Below are positions 40,710 to 44,948 of a DNA stretch of 44,948 nt, one piece after another. Position numbers and translations under genes: made by a program. The stretch is from contig NZ_VSRY01000058.1 of assembly GCF_008271805.1 (NCBI RefSeq), positions 1-44,948 of the forward strand. Reading direction: 5' to 3'. The notes beneath the pieces are model-generated. The model worked only from the letters and a program-made list of their open reading frames with translations. It did no database searches and was not told where the DNA came from. Each line of letters starts with the position of its first letter. Within the stretch, counting starts at the first letter, position 1. Source of the stretch: Streptomyces sp. TRM49041. Its GTDB lineage: Bacteria > Actinomycetota > Actinomycetes > Streptomycetales > Streptomycetaceae.

Positions 40710-41636
40710 CTACGCCACGCCCCTCCGCGCCGCCCTCCGCACCAGCGGCCAGCCGCAGACGCCGATCAACAGCGCCAGCGGATGGCCCCAGTTGGTGAGC
40801 GGGTCCTCGAAGGCGATCAGGTCCTGGAGCAGCATCAGCGACACCCACGCAAGGACCGCCCAGCGCGCCGGCGGGCTCAACAGCCCTGCCAGGGCGCCCA
40901 CACAGGCCAGCAGCCCGAAGCTGATGCCGTAGTCCAGGCGGTGCAGGGAGGTTTCGGGCAGATGGCCCGCCACCACCGACACGGCCACGGGGATCTCCGT
41001 CACCAGCGTCGCCCCCACATGCCCGACCACGAACACCGCGGCCGCGCGCCACGCCCCGATCCGGCGCTCCAGCGCGGTGAGGACGACGACGAGACCGACG
41101 GCGTACGGCGACAGCAGCCCGCCCGCCACCCACAACGCGCTGGCCACCAGCACGAGCAGCGGCGTACGGGCAAGATGGGCCACATCCGTACTGGACGCGT
41201 GGAGCAGCGCCGTGACCGTCTCCGGGTCGCCGAACTCCGCGAACAGCGAGGTCGCGACGAGGACCAGGGCGTACGTGAAGGTGAACGGCGTCCCGGTCGG
41301 CGTCGGCAGCACCAGCGCCGCCCTGCGCCCCCAGGCCCGCCAAGCAGCACTTTCAGGGCTCACCGGGCTCACCGGGCTCACCGGGCTCACCGGGCTCACC
41401 GGGAGCGTCGTCTCGGTCCGACGGGCCTCGCCCACAACCGGGTTGGCGGCTTCCACCGGCCGCACCGCGGCCTGCGGCGTCCGCTGCGCGGGGACGCCGC
41501 CCAACAGCCGCTCACTCCCGTCACACGTCTCGCGCGGCTCAAGCTCCAGGCGCACGGCGAAGGCCCTTCGTTTCGGCCCCCCGGCACTCCGGCAACCCCC
41601 CGGTCCACCGTGCCCACCCAACGCGATCAACGACAC
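40710..41636 (-). CDS. rhomboid-like integral membrane protein
   Basis: Membrane protein of up to 308 residues. After a variable N-terminus (about 100 residues, including a Val-Ser-Pro repeat) come roughly six hydrophobic segments with FVVGHVGATLVTEI, LDYGISFGLLACVGALAG and NWGHPLALLIG. The His, Ser-bearing GISFG and His positions are reminiscent of rhomboid-like proteins, but I cannot prove protease activity. The start is unsure: GTG 41636 is the longest, and a GTG near the VRLELEP segment has a better ribosome site. The stop is 22 bases from that of the convergent acetyltransferase gene. Confidence 0.75.
   Translation of the reverse strand: MSLIALGGHGGPGGCRSAGGPKRRAFAVRLELEPRETCDGSERLLGGVPAQRTPQAAVRPVEAANPVVGEARRTETTLPVSPVSPVSPVSPVSPESAAWRAWGRRAALVLPTPTGTPFTFTYALVLVATSLFAEFGDPETVTALLHASSTDVAHLARTPLLVLVASALWVAGGLLSPYAVGLVVVLTALERRIGAWRAAAVFVVGHVGATLVTEIPVAVSVVAGHLPETSLHRLDYGISFGLLACVGALAGLLSPPARWAVLAWVSLMLLQDLIAFEDPLTNWGHPLALLIGVCGWPLVRRAARRGVA
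41359..41403. repeat. 9-bp tandem repeat, five units
   Basis: Five perfect copies of CTCACCGGG lie inside the membrane-protein gene and encode repeated Pro-Val-Ser on the minus strand, just before the first membrane segment. Such in-frame repeats change copy number by slippage without breaking the frame. Confidence 0.9.
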
Positions 41637-41703
41637 GCGCGTCCATGACGCACGTCACACCGCATCAGGTCGCACCGCCCGCGCATTGCATAGGGTGGAA
41701 CGC

Positions 41704-42372
41704 ATGCCTGTGACGCTCGACCGACGTGAAGGCCCGTACGGTGAAGTGGTGCTGCGGCAGCGCGACGACCACTTCGAGATCATCGCCAACGGCACCTTCC
41801 TCATGGACACCTCCGACGGGCGCTCCGAGCGGCTGCTCATCGACGCCGCGTCGCAGGCGCTCGGCGGTTCCCGCCCCTCCCCCGCCGTCCTCGTCGGCGG
41901 CCTCGGTGTGGGCTTCTCGCTCGCGCACGCCGCCGCCGACCCGTCCTGGGGCCGGATCGCCGTCGTGGAGCGGGAACAGGCCATCATCGACTGGCACCTC
42001 GACGGCCCCCTCCGCGCCCTCTCCGGCGCCGCGCTCGCCGACCCCCGGACCGTCCTCCTCCACACCGACCTGCTCGCGTACATACGCGATCCGGTGACAT
42101 CCGACACGTATGACGCGCTCTGCCTCGACATCGACAACGGCCCCGACTGGACGGTCACCGAGGGCAACGACGGTCTGTACTCGCCGTCCGGTCTGGCGGC
42201 CTGCGCCGACCGCCTCAACCCCGGTGGTGTACTGGCCGTGTGGTCCGCCCGGCCGTCCGCCGATTTCGAAGAGTCATTGCGCAATGCCGGATTCAGCGCG
42301 GTACGGACGGAAGAGATCCCGGTTGCCCGGGGCGTACCGGACGCGGTCCACCTCGGGGTTCGCCCCGCGTAG
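41704..42372 (+). CDS. spermidine synthase-like protein
   Basis: Protein of 222 residues with a spermidine-synthase/methyltransferase fold: GEVVLRQRDDHFEIIANGTFLMDTSDGRSERLL, then the nucleotide-binding VLVGGLGVGFSL, an acidic VVEREQAIIDWH, and YDALCLDIDNGPDW. Spermidine-synthase-like genes without polyamine function are common in actinomycetes, so the reaction is unsure. The ATG at 41704 starts right before the conserved region. The gene lies between a divergent membrane-protein gene and the two-component operon. Confidence 0.85.
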   Translation: MPVTLDRREGPYGEVVLRQRDDHFEIIANGTFLMDTSDGRSERLLIDAASQALGGSRPSPAVLVGGLGVGFSLAHAAADPSWGRIAVVEREQAIIDWHLDGPLRALSGAALADPRTVLLHTDLLAYIRDPVTSDTYDALCLDIDNGPDWTVTEGNDGLYSPSGLAACADRLNPGGVLAVWSARPSADFEESLRNAGFSAVRTEEIPVARGVPDAVHLGVRPA

Positions 42373-42453
42373 CCGCGACACGGTCGCTGCCTTTATGTTG
42401 TTGACGGTACGCACGGATCTACACGCTCGCGCAGGACGCGACAGGGGCGGGGC

Positions 42454-43191
42454 ATGGAGCACGCACACACCAGCCACACCGGGAACGCGGTCACGCCGGG
42501 TACCCAGCGCCGGGTCCTGGTCATCGAGGACGACACGACCATCGTGGAGGCCGTCTCCGCCCGGCTGCGGGCCGAGGGCTTCCTCGTGCAGACCGCGTCG
42601 GACGGTCCCGCCGCGGTCGACGCCGCCGAGGCGTGGCAGCCGGACCTGATGATCCTGGACGTCATGCTGCCCGGCTTCGACGGCCTGGAGGTCTGCCGCC
42701 GCGTGCAGGCACAGCGCCCGGTACCGGTACTGATGCTGACCGCCCGGGACGACGAGACCGACATGCTCGTCGGCCTCGGCGTGGGCGCGGACGACTACAT
42801 GACCAAGCCGTTCTCGATGCGCGAGCTCGTGGCCCGCGTCCATGTCCTGCTGCGCCGCGTCGAGCGCGCCGCCCTGGCCGCGGTCACCCCGCGCAGCGGC
42901 ATCCTCCGGCTCGGCGAGCTGGAGATCGACCACGCCCAGCGCCGCGTCCGCGTCAGGGCCGACGACGTGCACCTCACCCCGACCGAGTTCGACCTGCTGG
43001 TCTGCCTGGCGAACACGCCGCGCGCGGTGCTGTCGCGGGAGCAGCTGCTCGCCGAGGTGTGGGACTGGGCCGACGCGTCGGGCACCAGGACCGTGGACAG
43101 CCACATCAAGGCGCTCCGCCGGAAGATCGGCGCCGAGCGGATCCGTACCGTCCACGGCGTGGGCTACGCCCTGGAGACCCCGGCGCCGTGA
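42454..43191 (+). CDS. OmpR-family response regulator
   Basis: Response regulator of 245 residues. The receiver has VIEDD (23-27), phosphoacceptor Asp69 in LMILDVMLPG and the conserved Lys in MTKPFSMREL. The C-terminal winged helix shows LTPTEFDLLVCLANTPRAVLS and RTVDSHIKALRRKIG. It forms an operon with the following kinase (GTGA overlap). This pair directly precedes kgd, an arrangement I recall from other Streptomyces genomes, but the signal is unknown. Confidence 0.94.
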   Translation: MEHAHTSHTGNAVTPGTQRRVLVIEDDTTIVEAVSARLRAEGFLVQTASDGPAAVDAAEAWQPDLMILDVMLPGFDGLEVCRRVQAQRPVPVLMLTARDDETDMLVGLGVGADDYMTKPFSMRELVARVHVLLRRVERAALAAVTPRSGILRLGELEIDHAQRRVRVRADDVHLTPTEFDLLVCLANTPRAVLSREQLLAEVWDWADASGTRTVDSHIKALRRKIGAERIRTVHGVGYALETPAP

Positions 43192-44357
43192 GCCGCGGCC
43201 GCACCGGGGGCCGTGAGGCGCGGAGCAGCGGACGCGCGAGCGGACCCGCCGGGCGCGAGGGCCGGAGCGGGAGACCCGCCAGGCCGCGCTCGCGGCTGGG
43301 CTCGGTGACCATCTCGATCAAGACCAAGCTGGGCACCCTCGTCGTGGTGTCCGTCTTCATCACGACCGGGCTGCTGCTCGTGGCCCTGCGGACGGAGACC
43401 GAGCTCCGGTTCATCACGGTCTTCTCGGTGATCGCCACACTGCTCCTCACCCAGTTCGTGGCGCACGGCCTGACCGCGCCGCTGGACGAGATGAACACCG
43501 TCGCCAAGGGCATATCGCACGGCGACTACACCCGCCGGGTGCGGGGCGCGGGCCGGCGCGACGAGCTCGGCGACCTCGCCTCGACGATCAACCGCATGGC
43601 GGACGACCTGGAGGCCGTCGACCGGCACCGCAAGGAGCTGGTCGCCAACGTGTCGCACGAGCTGCGCACCCCGATCGCGGCGCTCAGGGCCGTGCTGGAG
43701 AACGTCGTGGACGGCGTCTCGGCCGCCGACCCGGAGACGATGCGTACGGCGCTGGCGCAGACCGAGCGGCTGGGCCGCCTGGTGGAGACGCTGCTGGACC
43801 TGTCGCGGCTGGACAACGGGGTCATACCGCTGCGGTCCCGCCGCTTCGAGGTGTGGCCGTATCTGTCGGGCGTCCTGAAGGAGGCCAGCCTGGCCGCCTC
43901 GCAGCGCTCCGTGGGCTCCGGGGCGGGCCCCCACATGCGTACGGACGTCCATCTGCACCTGGACGTGTCGCCGCCCGAGCTGACCGCGTACGCCGACGCC
44001 GAGCGGCTCCACCAGGTCGTGGCGAACCTGATCGACAACGCCGTGAAGCACTCGCCGCCGCACGGCCGCGTCACGGTACGGGCGAGGCGCGGGCCGTTCT
44101 CGGAGTCCCTGGACCTGGAGGTCGTGGACGAGGGGCCCGGCATCCCGGAGTCGGAGCGGCACAAGGTCTTCGAGCGGTTCAACCGGGGCAGCGTCCCGGC
44201 GCCGCACGGCCCGGGCAGCGACGGCGGTACGGGCCTGGGCCTGGCCATCGCCCGCTGGGCGGTCGATCTGCACGGCGGCCGCATCGGTGTGGCCGAATCG
44301 GCACGAGGCTGCCGCATCCTCGTCACCCTTCCGGGGATCCCCCCGCAGCGCGGTTGA
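43188..44357 (+). CDS. sensor histidine kinase (HAMP, HisKA, HATPase)
   Basis: Membrane kinase of 389 residues. An Arg/Gly-rich cytoplasmic N-terminus of about 40 residues precedes two adjacent membrane helices (LVVVSVFITTGLLLVAL and FITVFSVIATLLLTQFVAHG) with almost no external loop. A HAMP domain, the HisKA box LVANVSHELRTPIAALRAVLENVV with the phosphoacceptor His, and HATPase_c motifs NLIDNAVKHSPP, DEGPGIP and GTGLGLAIARW follow. The lack of an external sensor domain suggests it senses membrane state or a partner protein. Confidence 0.93.
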   Translation: MSRGRTGGREARSSGRASGPAGREGRSGRPARPRSRLGSVTISIKTKLGTLVVVSVFITTGLLLVALRTETELRFITVFSVIATLLLTQFVAHGLTAPLDEMNTVAKGISHGDYTRRVRGAGRRDELGDLASTINRMADDLEAVDRHRKELVANVSHELRTPIAALRAVLENVVDGVSAADPETMRTALAQTERLGRLVETLLDLSRLDNGVIPLRSRRFEVWPYLSGVLKEASLAASQRSVGSGAGPHMRTDVHLHLDVSPPELTAYADAERLHQVVANLIDNAVKHSPPHGRVTVRARRGPFSESLDLEVVDEGPGIPESERHKVFERFNRGSVPAPHGPGSDGGTGLGLAIARWAVDLHGGRIGVAESARGCRILVTLPGIPPQRG

Positions 44358-44576
44358 CATAGGGTTCGAACCGGAGTCGTTCCGCGTCCGTGTACCTGTG
44401 CGGGCGGGGCGCGGAGCCGGTCAGGGGTACGGACCGTCGAGGTCGGTAGCCCCGTCGAGTGCTACCCGGTCACAGCCGGTCATCGCTGAACCACGCTTGT
44501 TTCCCGCCATTTCTTCCCGTGAAACCCGCCGTTCGATGTGATGTACGCGACGATGGCACGCCCGGCCTGCACCTCT

Positions 44577-44590
44577 CGCCTATAGAGGCG
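44577..44590. promoter_or_regulatory. short inverted repeat upstream of kgd
   Basis: CGCCT-ATAG-AGGCG is a perfect inverted repeat containing a TATAGA that could double as a -10 box, 57 bases before the kgd start. No matching -35 is evident. The rest of the 289-base gap 44358-44646 shows no gene. Confidence 0.3.
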
Positions 44591-44646
44591 TAGCCTTTAT
44601 TTCCGCTGTCCATCACCTTGTGAAGCGGAAGAGGGCGGTTGCCGCC

Positions 44647-44948
44647 GTGTCGTCTCAGTCCCCCAGTAACTCGAGCATCTCGACCGACCCAGACGGGCGG
44701 GGCAAGAGCCCTGCTGCCGCCTTCGGTGCCAATGAGTGGCTCGTCGACGAGATCTACCAGCAGTACCTCCAGGACCCGAATTCGGTCGACCGTGCCTGGT
44801 GGGACTTCTTCGCCGACTACAAGCCGGGCACAGCCGGCTCGGCGGACAAGCCCTCCGGCACCGTGACGCAGCCGGCACCGGCCGCGGGGGCGCCCACCGC
44901 ACAGGCCCCCGCCGCCCCGGCCGCGCCCGCGCCCGCCGCTCCGGCCGC
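44647..44948 (+). CDS. kgd: 2-oxoglutarate decarboxylase/dehydrogenase E1 component, 5' part
   Basis: Start of the large thiamine-dependent actinobacterial 2-oxoglutarate enzyme that links the TCA cycle at 2-oxoglutarate. Only about 100 residues lie in the window; the gene runs off the right edge. The region ANEWLVDEIYQQYLQDPNSV then RAWWDFFADYKPG matches the E1 N-terminal docking helix, and the Ala/Pro-rich stretch that follows is the flexible linker to the fused acyltransferase domain in actinobacterial enzymes. The GTG at 44647 has GAAGAGGG about 11 bases upstream. Confidence 0.92.
   Translation, partial: MSSQSPSNSSISTDPDGRGKSPAAAFGANEWLVDEIYQQYLQDPNSVDRAWWDFFADYKPGTAGSADKPSGTVTQPAPAAGAPTAQAPAAPAAPAPAAPA

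Noticed and set aside
44363..44372. GGTTCGAACC, resembling a tRNA T-arm, after the kinase gene
   Set aside because: No acceptor, D or anticodon stems can be built around it, so it is only a palindromic decamer.
1..44948. CRISPR arrays, rRNA or tRNA genes, prophage genes
   Set aside because: No spaced direct repeats, no rRNA or tRNA folds, and no phage structural or integrase genes were seen.

Overview
The window is chromosomal DNA from a high-GC actinomycete, almost certainly a Streptomyces. The evidence is the extreme G/C preference at third codon positions, GTG and TTG starts, a four-gene conservon (cvnA-D), a lon gene preceded by a HspR-type HAIR repeat, and a 2-oxoglutarate decarboxylase/dehydrogenase (kgd) gene entering at the right edge. 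The species cannot be named from the sequence.

Left host block (1-19200): a TetR regulator and a small orphan protein; a secreted coiled-coil/NlpC-P60 protein whose catalytic cysteine is replaced by aspartate; a conservon operon reading leftward (cvnA sensor kinase, cvnB roadblock, cvnC DUF742, cvnD GTPase) that ends in a styrene/indole-monooxygenase-like flavoprotein; a PP2C-like protein; a MarR regulator; a decayed Nudix gene; a DesK/NarL-type two-component system; a large secreted M4 metalloprotease facing a TrmB/LuxR-type regulator across a perfect inverted repeat; and lon.

Central island (about 19200-35140): directly upstream of lon lies a 5'-truncated Mu/TniA-type transposase, followed by an intact TniB/TnsC-like ATPase and TniQ-like protein. 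Next comes a tight 14-gene operon (22979-34966) whose families and order match the tunicamycin cluster tunA to tunN one for one: UDP-GlcNAc 5,6-dehydratase, radical SAM enzyme, GNAT acyltransferase, glycosyltransferase, PIG-L deacetylase, GalE-like epimerase, two phosphatase/pyrophosphatases, ABC exporter, acyl carrier protein, PAP2 phosphatase, methyltransferase and Nudix hydrolase. TunA, TunC and TunM contain TTA codons, which suggests bldA-dependent expression. The island has visibly lower G+C than its flanks. The simplest reading is a horizontally acquired tunicamycin-family cluster beside, or once carried by, a Tn7/Tn5053-like element that is now broken on its lon side.

Right host block (35251-44948): a lipoprotein with an upstream palindrome; a nitroreductase divergent from a HxlR regulator around a perfect palindromic operator; an MFS exporter with an alpha/beta hydrolase whose oxyanion motif is altered; a GNAT protein; a rhomboid-like membrane protein; a spermidine-synthase-like protein; an OmpR-type two-component system; and the start of kgd.

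The cluster itself belongs to a known antibiotic family. The less familiar points are its mobile-element setting, the leucine-TTA control point in its first gene, a PqqD-like domain at the end of TunD, and several enzymes with substituted catalytic motifs in the host flanks.
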